A stretch of 7,182 nt of DNA from an uncultured Bacillota bacterium (GCA_946612055.1 CAMOEH010000129.1:1-7182); one strand, 5' to 3'. Positions 1 to 6,049 are shown, counted from the stretch's first letter. Numbers and translations are program-made. The notes: a model not told the origin generated them from the sequence alone.

Positions 1-1065
1 AGGGTATATTGCCAGCGTTATTTAGCAGGGGATATCACCCACAAGCCAAGCAATGAAGCTCTCTTTTTGCGTTATGCCACCTCTTTGGCCGATAAAGGCG
101 ACCCTCTGGCATGCTTAATTGCAGCGCGATTCTATGATCAAGGTGGAGGCTATATTCCTTCTGATCCAACAAAAGCGCTTTATTATTACAAGCAGCCTTG
201 CTTAAAAAGCAATTCGGAAGCCTTGATCCAACTTGGCAATTTCTATGAACGCCATCTGGAAGAAGACGCGAATTACGCAAACGAAGCATACCGTTGCTAT
301 TCTCTTTCTTCTGGATTAGGCGATCTTGCTGGGGTTTATCGTTTGGCTTTGGCTTCTATCTATGGCATTGGCGTGCCCGCCGATGAATCGATTGGCTATT
401 CTCTATTAGAGAACGGATTCATGGACGTCCTAGACGAATTCATCGATCAAAACGGCTCGAAATCCACCTTCGCTTTTTATTGCTATGGCATTGGGAAATG
501 CTGGCAATATGGCATCGGGACGGAAAAAGATGAATTGAATGCCGTTCGTTTCTATCTCCTTTCCTATTTGCCAGAGACGACGGGCATCGACGCGATGACC
601 AAAGCGGTTTTAGCCCCCATCTATGATGAAGTCGAGAAGGAAATGCACGCTCTTTCGGGGAAATTGAAACTTCGTAAAGGCGCGCCCGTCTTCGATCAAG
701 ATACTTTCTATGATTCTTTCCTTGGCTTTGGAAGTGAGGAATCTCCCAAAACCTTTTCTTTGGTTGAATATTCTCCCGCGGAAGGAAAACTTGTTTTCGA
801 GGTCCGTTACGATAAGCCGGTTTTAATCATTGATGTCGGCAATCAATATTGCGGGTTCGTCGATGGGGCGATTCGTTGGGAATTTAGCAACATCGCGATG
901 TTTAAAATGTCGCCTTCTGGCTCGAAATTCGAACGGATTGAAGTCGGGCAAGATGATACGCTCCGCTTCGTCCATATGGATGGCGATAACAAAGACCACA
1001 CAATCGCCGAGCTTCGCTTTGCCGCCGATTTGTCCTCGTTGAAGGTCAAAGGAGGGAAGAAGTGA
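1..1065 (+). CDS. Sel1-like repeat (TPR-like) protein, N-terminus beyond window
   Basis: The frame is open from the first base, so the gene begins upstream; 354 residues are visible. An internal TTG at 67 could be called as a start, but the repeat pattern continues in frame upstream of it, so I treat it as internal. About residues 1-195 form four or five helical repeats of roughly 35-40 residues with Sel1-like signatures: 'ALFLRYATSLADKGDPLA', 'LAARFYDQGG'-like helices, 'ASIYGIGVPADES' and 'YGIGKCWQYGIGTEKDELNA'. Such repeats usually act as protein-protein scaffolds. From about residue 225 onward the repeats stop and a different, apparently beta-rich C-terminal domain of about 130 residues follows, which I do not recognise; it ends in a lysine-rich tail. 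The stop overlaps the start of the ABC gene by four bases (GTGA), so the two are probably co-translated and functionally linked. No membrane segment is visible; a signal peptide cannot be judged because the N-terminus is missing. Confidence 0.85.
   Translation, partial: RVYCQRYLAGDITHKPSNEALFLRYATSLADKGDPLACLIAARFYDQGGGYIPSDPTKALYYYKQPCLKSNSEALIQLGNFYERHLEEDANYANEAYRCYSLSSGLGDLAGVYRLALASIYGIGVPADESIGYSLLENGFMDVLDEFIDQNGSKSTFAFYCYGIGKCWQYGIGTEKDELNAVRFYLLSYLPETTGIDAMTKAVLAPIYDEVEKEMHALSGKLKLRKGAPVFDQDTFYDSFLGFGSEESPKTFSLVEYSPAEGKLVFEVRYDKPVLIIDVGNQYCGFVDGAIRWEFSNIAMFKMSPSGSKFERIEVGQDDTLRFVHMDGDNKDHTIAELRFAADLSSLKVKGGKK
1048..1055 (+). promoter_or_regulatory. Strong ribosome binding site for first ABC gene
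   Basis: AAAGGAGG lies inside the last codons of the Sel1-repeat gene, six bases before a GTG codon at 1062. It decides the start of the first ABC half-transporter, which would otherwise be uncertain because the start codon is GTG and overlaps the preceding stop. Confidence 0.8.
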
Positions 1066-2789
1066 GTGAGAAGAAAACCTCGCTTTCTTTGCTGAAGCCG
1101 CATCTGGCTTCGGTGATCATTGCCCCTTTACTCAAGCTTTTCGAATGCGTTTGTGAATTGCTCGTCCCCTTCTTGGTGAAGGACATCATCGATAATGGAC
1201 TTACTGCGGGAGGCTCTTTCGAAGGGGATTCTTCGAAGATTCTGCTCCGCTGCCTTTTAATGTTTGGCTTTGCTATCGCGGGTTTTCTTGTGACGATGAT
1301 CACCCAATACATGGCATCGAGGACAAGCACCTCCTTTGCCTATGAACTAAAACAAGAGATGTATTCCCGTTTGCTTCGGCTATCCCCATATCAAGTGGAG
1401 CGGTTTGGCAAAAACAAGGCGCTTAACCTCTTTTCTAGCGATGCTCCTGCCTTACAAAGCGGCGTCCAGATGTTCATGCGATTGCTCGTAAGAGCTCCTT
1501 TTTTGGTCATCGGGACGATTGTTGCTTCATTTTTAATCAACATCTATGCCGGCATCGTCGTCATAACGGGGCTATTTTTGTGCGCGGTCATCATTGTGTT
1601 GGTCATGGCTTTGACGCCCAAACGCTATGACCAAGCCCAAAGCGAATTGGACCGCCTCTCCTATTTAGGAGAAGACGCGATCGAAGGCAGAAGAGAAATC
1701 CGTTCCTTCAATTTGCAAGAAATCGAGGAAAGTAAATTCAAAGAAGCCTCCTCTTCTTATGAGAAGAAATCGATGGGCATTGCCAAAATCAACGCCTTGA
1801 TCAATCCTCTTACCTTTGCCTTCGTAAATCTTGCCATCGTCTTGATTCTTTATTTTGGCTCTTATCGCCTTGAAGAAACCGCTTTAGGGGTTGGCTCCAT
1901 CGTCGCTTTGGTCTCTTTCTTGACCCAGGCTTTAACGGCTTTGATTCAATTCACACGCCTTGTGACCTCGATTTCCAAGGCAAGGACCTCCCGTAAGCGC
2001 ATCGATTCTTTCCTTTCCTTAGAACCAGAAATCATCGACGGCCCAGTGAAAGAAGGAAAAGAAGGGGCCCCATTATTTGCTTTCCATGATGTCAGTTTGA
2101 GCTTTGGTGGCGAGAAAAACGCCTTGTCGCATCTAAATTTCGAAATCAAAGAAGGCGAAAGCTTTGGAATCATCGGAGGAACGGGATCTGGCAAATCGAC
2201 ATTGCTTTCTTTAATGGAACGCTACCTTGACCCAACCGAAGGAAGCATCGATTATCGGGGTGTCCCTTTGAAGCAATGGAACCTTTCTTCCATAAGGAAA
2301 GACATCGCTTTCGTTTCGCAAAAGAGCCAAATCCTTCAAGCTAGTATTGAAGAGAATCTTTTCCCTTCGTTAGAAGATAAGCAAGAAGATATCGATAAAG
2401 CATTAGAAGAAGCGATGGCCAAAGATTTTGTCTCCGCTTTACCTGAAGGAAGCAAAACGCTTCTTCAACCAGGCGGAAGCAATCTTTCTGGTGGGCAAAA
2501 GCAGCGCATCCTGATTGCTCGTGCTTTATTAAGCAAACGGAAAATCCTTTTCCTTGACGATGCGACTTCCGCTTTGGATTATCGAACCGATGCTTCCGTA
2601 AGAGAGAATCTCCGCAAGAAAAAGATCACCACGGTCTTGGTATCTCAGAGGGCGACCTCCTTATCTTCTTGCTCCAAGATTCTTGTTTTGGACAAAGGGG
2701 AAGCGGTAGGGCTAGGAAGCCACGAAGAATTGCTTTCTTCTTGCCCGATTTATCGGGAAATCTATCAGATGCAGGTGGACCAAAAATGA
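1062..2789 (+). CDS. Heterodimeric ABC exporter subunit with degenerate ATP site (BmrC/TM287-like)
   Basis: This is a 575-residue half-transporter of the type IV (B-family) ABC exporter fold: about six membrane helices in residues 17-300 and a nucleotide-binding domain from about 335. Visible motifs are Walker A G372-G-T-G-S-G-K378-S-T, Q-loop Q420, a perfect signature L475-S-G-G-Q479, Walker B ILFLD499, and D-loop SALD506. Two catalytic positions are non-standard: D500 stands where the general-base glutamate normally is, and the switch histidine is Q529 ('VLVSQR'). The same two changes are known in TM287 and related subunits that form the non-hydrolysing site of heterodimeric exporters. It starts at GTG 1062 behind a strong Shine-Dalgarno site, overlaps the upstream gene by four bases, and overlaps the next ABC gene by ATGA. 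Expected role: cytoplasmic-membrane export of drugs, lipids or peptides; the substrate cannot be read from sequence. No peptidase C39 domain is present, which makes a bacteriocin-processing role unlikely. Confidence 0.95.
   Translation: MSEKKTSLSLLKPHLASVIIAPLLKLFECVCELLVPFLVKDIIDNGLTAGGSFEGDSSKILLRCLLMFGFAIAGFLVTMITQYMASRTSTSFAYELKQEMYSRLLRLSPYQVERFGKNKALNLFSSDAPALQSGVQMFMRLLVRAPFLVIGTIVASFLINIYAGIVVITGLFLCAVIIVLVMALTPKRYDQAQSELDRLSYLGEDAIEGRREIRSFNLQEIEESKFKEASSSYEKKSMGIAKINALINPLTFAFVNLAIVLILYFGSYRLEETALGVGSIVALVSFLTQALTALIQFTRLVTSISKARTSRKRIDSFLSLEPEIIDGPVKEGKEGAPLFAFHDVSLSFGGEKNALSHLNFEIKEGESFGIIGGTGSGKSTLLSLMERYLDPTEGSIDYRGVPLKQWNLSSIRKDIAFVSQKSQILQASIEENLFPSLEDKQEDIDKALEEAMAKDFVSALPEGSKTLLQPGGSNLSGGQKQRILIARALLSKRKILFLDDATSALDYRTDASVRENLRKKKITTVLVSQRATSLSSCSKILVLDKGEAVGLGSHEELLSSCPIYREIYQMQVDQK
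2773..2778 (+). promoter_or_regulatory. Ribosome binding site for second ABC gene
   Basis: AGGTGG (one mismatch from AGGAGG) sits seven bases before the ATG at 2786, inside the last codons of the first ABC gene. It supports ATG 2786 over a longer reading from a TTG-type start at 2669, which would overlap the upstream gene by 120 bases and add a non-homologous arginine-rich leader. Confidence 0.6.
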
Positions 2790-4510
2790 AACGGGTGAAG
2801 CAGTTATTACAATATCTTCGACCGCATCTATTTTTGGCGATCCTTGGTTTGCTTTTTGCTTCGATTTCTATCGCTTGCAAGATGGCGGTGCCTTTCCTAA
2901 CGGGAAAAGCCATTGATTCCATTCGGGCGGGGGAAAAAGAAATCGCAATCTATATTTTCCTGATCCTTGGCTTGGTTTTATTGGGCGTGGCGTTCCGATA
3001 TCTCTTCGATTTCTTGCTTTCTTCCTTGGGGCAAAAAATCGTCAAATCGTTGCGTGATCAATGCTATGCCAAGCTTTCTTCTAGCCCGATTTCTTATCTA
3101 GATAAGCAAGAAGGAGGTGATCTCCTTCAACGACTGATCGGAGACATCAATACGGTTGAAACTGGCCTCATCGCCGGAGCTGGAGCTTTATATGAAGGAA
3201 TCGTCCAGATTTTGATTACTTTGGTTTTGATGTTCTATCTCCATTGGGCGTTAGCTTTGCTTGTTGTTATTTTGACTCCTTTATCGATTTTGACTTCTCG
3301 ATTCATTTCGCGTTCGAATAGCCGTTATTTCAAAAAGCAAAGCCAAGCCAACGGGAAATTGTCCGCGGTTTCCTTAGAAACCATCACAAGCCTTGAAATG
3401 CTTCAAAGCTATGGCAAAGAAGAAGAACGCATCCAGTCCTTTTCCTCGACTAACGAAGAAAGCCGAGCCTCTTCTTTTAAAGCCATGTTCGCGGCCAGTT
3501 GGATCAATCCGGGAACGAGGCTTATCAACAACATCATCTATGCCGCGGTGATTTTAGCGGGGACGTGGATGCTTTTAAAAGGAGGAGAGGCGCCTTTAGG
3601 AACGGCTTTCACTGTCGGAGCCTTATCTTCTTTCCTTACCTATTCCTATCAATACATGGCCCCATTTAACGAAGTGGCCAATGTTGCTTCCGAAGTCTTA
3701 TTTGCCCTGGCTTCTTTTGACCGAGTCCAAGAAATCTTGCAACTTCAAAAAGAAGAAGAAACGGGTGAAAAGAAAATCGAAGGACCCATTTCTTCGTTAA
3801 AAGGCGAATCGTTGCATTTTGGTTATGCTGAGAATCGTGAAGTTTTAAAAGGCTTCGATTTCAACGCCAAAAAAGGCGAGAAGATCGCGTTAGTCGGATC
3901 TACCGGATGCGGGAAAACGACCTTAATCAACTTATTGATGCGTTTCTATGATCCTATAGAAGGAAGCATCTATATAAACGAGATCCCAAATACGGATTTA
4001 GATAAGGCTTCGATGCGTCAAAGAATCGGCATCGTCTTGCAGGAGAATTATTTCCTCCACGATACGATCGCGAGGAACATTGCCTTAGGGAAAACTAACG
4101 CCAGCAAAGAAGAGATCATCGCCGCGGCCAAGAAAGCCCATGCCGACGATTTCATCCGTAAATTGCCGCAAGGATATGACACGCCTATCAGCAATTCTTC
4201 GAATCTATCGATGGGGGAGAAGCAATTGCTTTCGGTTGCTAGGGTAATGCTAATGGAACCAGAGATCATCTTGCTTGATGAAGCGACCTCGAACATTGAC
4301 TTAAGGACAGAGGCTCTCCTTGGAGAAGCCTTCGATGAGATGATGAAAGGCAAAACTTCCTTCGTTGTCGCTCACCGTCTTTCCACGATCAAAAACGCCG
4401 ATAAAATCCTTTATATGGAAGATGGGAAGGTTGCCGAAGCAGGAACCTTTCAAGAATTATTAAAGAAAAAAGGCCGTTTCTACGACCTCTATAATTCTCA
4501 GCTTTCCTAA
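2786..4510 (+). CDS. Heterodimeric ABC exporter subunit with catalytic ATP site (BmrD/TM288-like)
   Basis: The 574-residue protein has about six membrane helices (roughly residues 15-292) followed by a nucleotide-binding domain. Motifs: A-loop Y347, Walker A G371-S-T-G-C-G-K377-T-T, Q-loop Q419, Walker B IILLD498 followed by catalytic E499, D-loop SNID505 and switch H530 in 'VVAHRLSTI'. All hydrolysis residues are intact, but the signature motif is altered to L474-S-M-G-E478 instead of LSGGQ. This is the mirror image of the upstream subunit, which has a good signature but lacks the catalytic glutamate and histidine. Together they predict one normal site (this Walker A/B with the partner's LSGGQ) and one degenerate site. 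The start ATG overlaps the preceding TGA by four bases, so equal co-production is likely. The stop TAA directly abuts the stop of the convergent acetyltransferase gene. The substrate is unknown; multidrug or lipid export is the usual role of this family. Confidence 0.95.
   Translation: MKRVKQLLQYLRPHLFLAILGLLFASISIACKMAVPFLTGKAIDSIRAGEKEIAIYIFLILGLVLLGVAFRYLFDFLLSSLGQKIVKSLRDQCYAKLSSSPISYLDKQEGGDLLQRLIGDINTVETGLIAGAGALYEGIVQILITLVLMFYLHWALALLVVILTPLSILTSRFISRSNSRYFKKQSQANGKLSAVSLETITSLEMLQSYGKEEERIQSFSSTNEESRASSFKAMFAASWINPGTRLINNIIYAAVILAGTWMLLKGGEAPLGTAFTVGALSSFLTYSYQYMAPFNEVANVASEVLFALASFDRVQEILQLQKEEETGEKKIEGPISSLKGESLHFGYAENREVLKGFDFNAKKGEKIALVGSTGCGKTTLINLLMRFYDPIEGSIYINEIPNTDLDKASMRQRIGIVLQENYFLHDTIARNIALGKTNASKEEIIAAAKKAHADDFIRKLPQGYDTPISNSSNLSMGEKQLLSVARVMLMEPEIILLDEATSNIDLRTEALLGEAFDEMMKGKTSFVVAHRLSTIKNADKILYMEDGKVAEAGTFQELLKKKGRFYDLYNSQLS
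3110..3128 (+). other. Perfect anti-Shine-Dalgarno complement within a hairpin, inside ABC gene
   Basis: AAGGAGGTGATC at 3111-3122 matches the complement of the bacterial 16S rRNA 3' end over 12 bases. It is also the left part of an inverted repeat, GAAGGAG (3110-3116), loop GTGAT, CTCCTTC (3122-3128), a seven-base-pair stem. No ATG follows at a usable distance, so it is not a start site. It encodes E109-G-G-D-L-L, a conserved segment between membrane helices 2 and 3, so protein constraint may explain part of it. Confidence 0.5.
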
Positions 4511-5038
4511 TTACCACCAAGCCTCGCGGCAAATGCCCGTAGGACGATAAGGCTTTCCTAGCAAAACCAGGGAGCCTTTTTCTTTGATTTGGATAAAGCC
4601 ATTTTTCTTAAAGAAAGCAATCGCCTCTCCATTTGTTTGGTCGCACTGACAAAGCCATAAAGATTTTGGATGGATGCTTTGCCAATAAGTTAGGAAGGAA
4701 GTTCCAATCCCTTTTCTTTGAAAAGAAGGATCGACAAGAAGGAAATCGATAATTGAAATCATCTCCCCGCGATAGCCTAAAGATTCCAGAAGGTCTTCCG
4801 CCTCTCCACGATAAGCATTTTCTCCTAAAAACGCATTCACGCTATGGCTCATTTTGCCAACAGAAAGAATTCTTCCACCTTCTTTAGCCATGAATATATC
4901 GCCTTCTTCGATAAGGCTAGGGAGTTGATTTTCCCATGAAGAAAGGCGCGCTTCTTCACTGCTATCGATCAAGGACCGACGGAAGCATTTGCTTAGGGTA
5001 GAAAGGTCTTTAAGGTTTGCTTTGGTGAAAGTGACCAT
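4511..5038 (-). CDS. GNAT-family N-acetyltransferase
   Basis: The protein of 175 residues has the acetyl-CoA binding motif A at residues 102-113 (VDPSFQRKGIGT, fitting Q/R-x-x-G-x-G) and motif B around N136-G147 (NGEAIAFFKKNGF), both in the expected order. It should transfer an acetyl group from acetyl-CoA to an amine in the cytoplasm; the acceptor (antibiotic, protein terminus or small metabolite) cannot be told. I chose ATG 5038 because the resulting N-terminus (MVTFTKANLKDLSTL) begins with the first beta strand typical of the fold. A GTG at 5074 in frame would add 12 residues rich in lysine that do not fit the fold. Neither start has a strong Shine-Dalgarno site. The gene is divergent from the Vsr-Nudix gene and convergent with the ABC unit, with stop codons directly touching (TAATTA). 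Confidence 0.85.
   Translation of the reverse strand: MVTFTKANLKDLSTLSKCFRRSLIDSSEEARLSSWENQLPSLIEEGDIFMAKEGGRILSVGKMSHSVNAFLGENAYRGEAEDLLESLGYRGEMISIIDFLLVDPSFQRKGIGTSFLTYWQSIHPKSLWLCQCDQTNGEAIAFFKKNGFIQIKEKGSLVLLGKPYRPTGICREAWW
4549..4582 (+). terminator. Possible intrinsic terminator of the ABC unit, inside the convergent GNAT gene
   Basis: AAGGCT (4549-4554) pairs with AGCCTT (4573-4578), with an inner CCT/AGG pairing, and is followed by T-rich sequence (TTTTTC overlapping the right arm). It lies 39 bases past the ABC stop, in the 3' coding end of the opposite-strand acetyltransferase gene, because the two stop codons abut and leave no intergenic room. The stem is short and broken by a small internal loop, so this is a weak call. 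Confidence 0.3.
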
Positions 5039-5056
5039 GGATAAAGAATACTTCTT

Positions 5057-5068
5057 TTTCTCGAGAAA
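5057..5068. repeat. 12-bp perfect palindrome in divergent spacer
   Basis: TTTCTCGAGAAA is a perfect 12-base palindrome located between the GNAT start and the Vsr-Nudix start. It overlaps the putative -35 box of the plus-strand promoter and would lie in the leader of the GNAT transcript, a position where an operator could act on either gene. No regulator gene is visible in the window. Confidence 0.4.
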
Positions 5069-5089
5069 GTTCACTGCTTTGCATACAAT
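5061..5089 (+). promoter_or_regulatory. Putative sigma-A type promoter for the Vsr-Nudix gene
   Basis: TCGAGA (5061-5066, four of six matches to TTGACA) is separated by exactly 17 bases from TACAAT (5084-5089, five of six matches to TATAAT). A start of transcription six or seven bases downstream falls at about 5096, exactly on the second in-frame ATG of the gene. This suggests a leaderless or near-leaderless message, which agrees with the absence of any Shine-Dalgarno site here. Confidence 0.4.
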
Positions 5090-5112
5090 ATGCCCATGAG
5101 CTCTAGAAGCAA
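5085..5112 (-). promoter_or_regulatory. Weak candidate promoter for the GNAT gene
   Basis: On the minus strand TATTGT (5090-5085) is preceded, 16 bases upstream, by TTGCTT (5112-5107). Each box is only a partial match to consensus. The -10 box overlaps the plus-strand -10 box within an inverted repeat GCATA-CAA-TATGC (5081-5093), so the two genes may share a bidirectional promoter. It would give a leader of roughly 40 bases before ATG 5038. Confidence 0.2.
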
Positions 5113-6049
5113 AGAAACCACCTCTTACGTTATGTCGCGAATTCGAGGCAAAGACACGGGCATCGAAATGCGCTTACGCAAAGCCTTGACCGAGAAAGGC
5201 CTCCATTATCGCCTTTATAGCAACAAAATCTATGGCCATCCCGACATCGCTTTCCCTTCCTTGAAAATCGCGATTTTCTGCGATTCCGAGTTTTGGCATG
5301 GCTACCATTTCGAAGAAAACAAAGAAAAGATCCATACGAACCTCTCCTATTGGATTCCCAAGATCGAAAGAAACATCGCTCGCGATATCGAAGTGAATAA
5401 TAGGCTGAAAGAAGAGGGCTATTTGGTCCTGCGATATTGGGGCAAAGAAATCGAAACCGATTTGGACCGGGTTGTCAAAGAAATCATGGATGCGATTTCC
5501 ATAAGGAAAGCAACTCTAGCCTATCAAAAAGAAATCTCTTCCTTCACAACCCTTGGCTATATCGAAAAGGGCGATTCCTATTTGTTGCTTTACCGTAACA
5601 AAAAGAAAAATGACGTTAACGAAGGGAAATGGATCGGAGTAGGGGGACATCTGGAAAAAGGAGAAACGCCTCTTTCTTGCTTAAAACGCGAAGTTAAAGA
5701 AGAAACGGGGCTTGATGTCTTAACCTCAAAATATTTGGGCAAAATCGATTTCCTTAATCTCAAAGCCAAGCCGGAAAGGATGTATCTATATAAAATCGTT
5801 TCTTTCTCCGGGGAACTCATCCCTTGCAACGAAGGGAAATTATCCTGGGTGAAAAAAGAAGAAATGGATTCTCTTCCGATGTGGTATGGCGATCGTTATT
5901 TCTTGCCATTGCTCGAGAAAACTGATGCACGTCCCTTCCGTATGACGCTTTATTATGATGGAGATGTCCTAGTTGACCGTATCGGCCCCATCTATAAAAA
6001 GGAAAAGAAAGCAAAGAAGCATGCCAAACGAAATCACCATAAATCCTGA
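5090..6049 (+). CDS. Vsr-type mismatch endonuclease fused to MutX-like Nudix hydrolase
   Basis: This 319-residue protein has two enzyme domains in one open frame. Residues 1-140 align by eye with very-short-patch repair endonuclease: intercalating M15 ('YVMSRIRGKDT'), E26, catalytic D52 ('GHPDIAF'), 'FWHG' at F68-W69-H70-G71, 'KIERNIARD' at 91-99 and 'VLRYWGKEI' at 113-121. The Vsr family nicks next to T:G mismatches left by deamination of 5-methylcytosine. Residues 150-300 form a Nudix domain with a perfect box, G186-x5-E192-x7-R200-E-V-K-E204-E205-T-G207-L, plus 'EGKWIGVGG' and 'CNEGKLSWV' segments typical of MutX-like 8-oxo-dGTP hydrolases. The last 17 residues (303-319) hold eight Lys, one Arg and three His. 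The Vsr active-site segment reads FCDSEFWH where E. coli has FTHGCFWH, so the residue matching His64 is D65. ATG 5096 is an equally good start (two residues shorter) and fits the promoter better. No DNA methyltransferase is present in the window. Confidence 0.88.
   Translation: MPMSSRSKETTSYVMSRIRGKDTGIEMRLRKALTEKGLHYRLYSNKIYGHPDIAFPSLKIAIFCDSEFWHGYHFEENKEKIHTNLSYWIPKIERNIARDIEVNNRLKEEGYLVLRYWGKEIETDLDRVVKEIMDAISIRKATLAYQKEISSFTTLGYIEKGDSYLLLYRNKKKNDVNEGKWIGVGGHLEKGETPLSCLKREVKEETGLDVLTSKYLGKIDFLNLKAKPERMYLYKIVSFSGELIPCNEGKLSWVKKEEMDSLPMWYGDRYFLPLLEKTDARPFRMTLYYDGDVLVDRIGPIYKKEKKAKKHAKRNHHKS

Noticed and set aside
1046..1330. Open reading frames on the minus strand opposite the ABC and Sel1-repeat genes (also 843-1103, 1946-2194, 2626-2922 and 4048-4353).
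   Set aside because: They lie fully opposite genes with clear domains, have no ribosome binding sites, and give low-complexity Ser- and Arg-rich products typical of antisense shadows.
2288..2301. A 14-base exact repeat, TTCCATAAGGAAAG, shared with positions 5497-5510.
   Set aside because: In both places it encodes Ser-Ile-Arg-Lys with the same codons within ordinary coding sequence; only two copies exist and neither is at a gene border, so coincidence of codon choice is the simplest explanation.
2669..2785. Longer N-terminus of the second ABC protein starting at 2669.
   Set aside because: It overlaps the first ABC gene by about 120 bases and encodes an arginine-rich leader unlike the family; ATG 2786 has a ribosome binding site and the classic ATGA overlap.
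3576..3590. A second internal Shine-Dalgarno-like string, AAAAGGAGGAGAGG.
   Set aside because: It encodes conserved-looking Lys-Gly-Gly-Glu in the ABC gene, has no start codon downstream, and lacks the exact match and hairpin of the site at 3111.
1062..4510. A bacteriocin or lantibiotic export locus around the ABC pair.
   Set aside because: No C39 peptidase domain, precursor peptide with a double-glycine leader, or modification enzyme is present nearby.
5973..6020. Upstream TTG start for the unknown gene, adding 16 basic residues.
   Set aside because: The added peptide is an out-of-frame reading of the lysine-rich tail of the fusion gene; ATG 6021 gives a smaller overlap and a more natural N-terminus.
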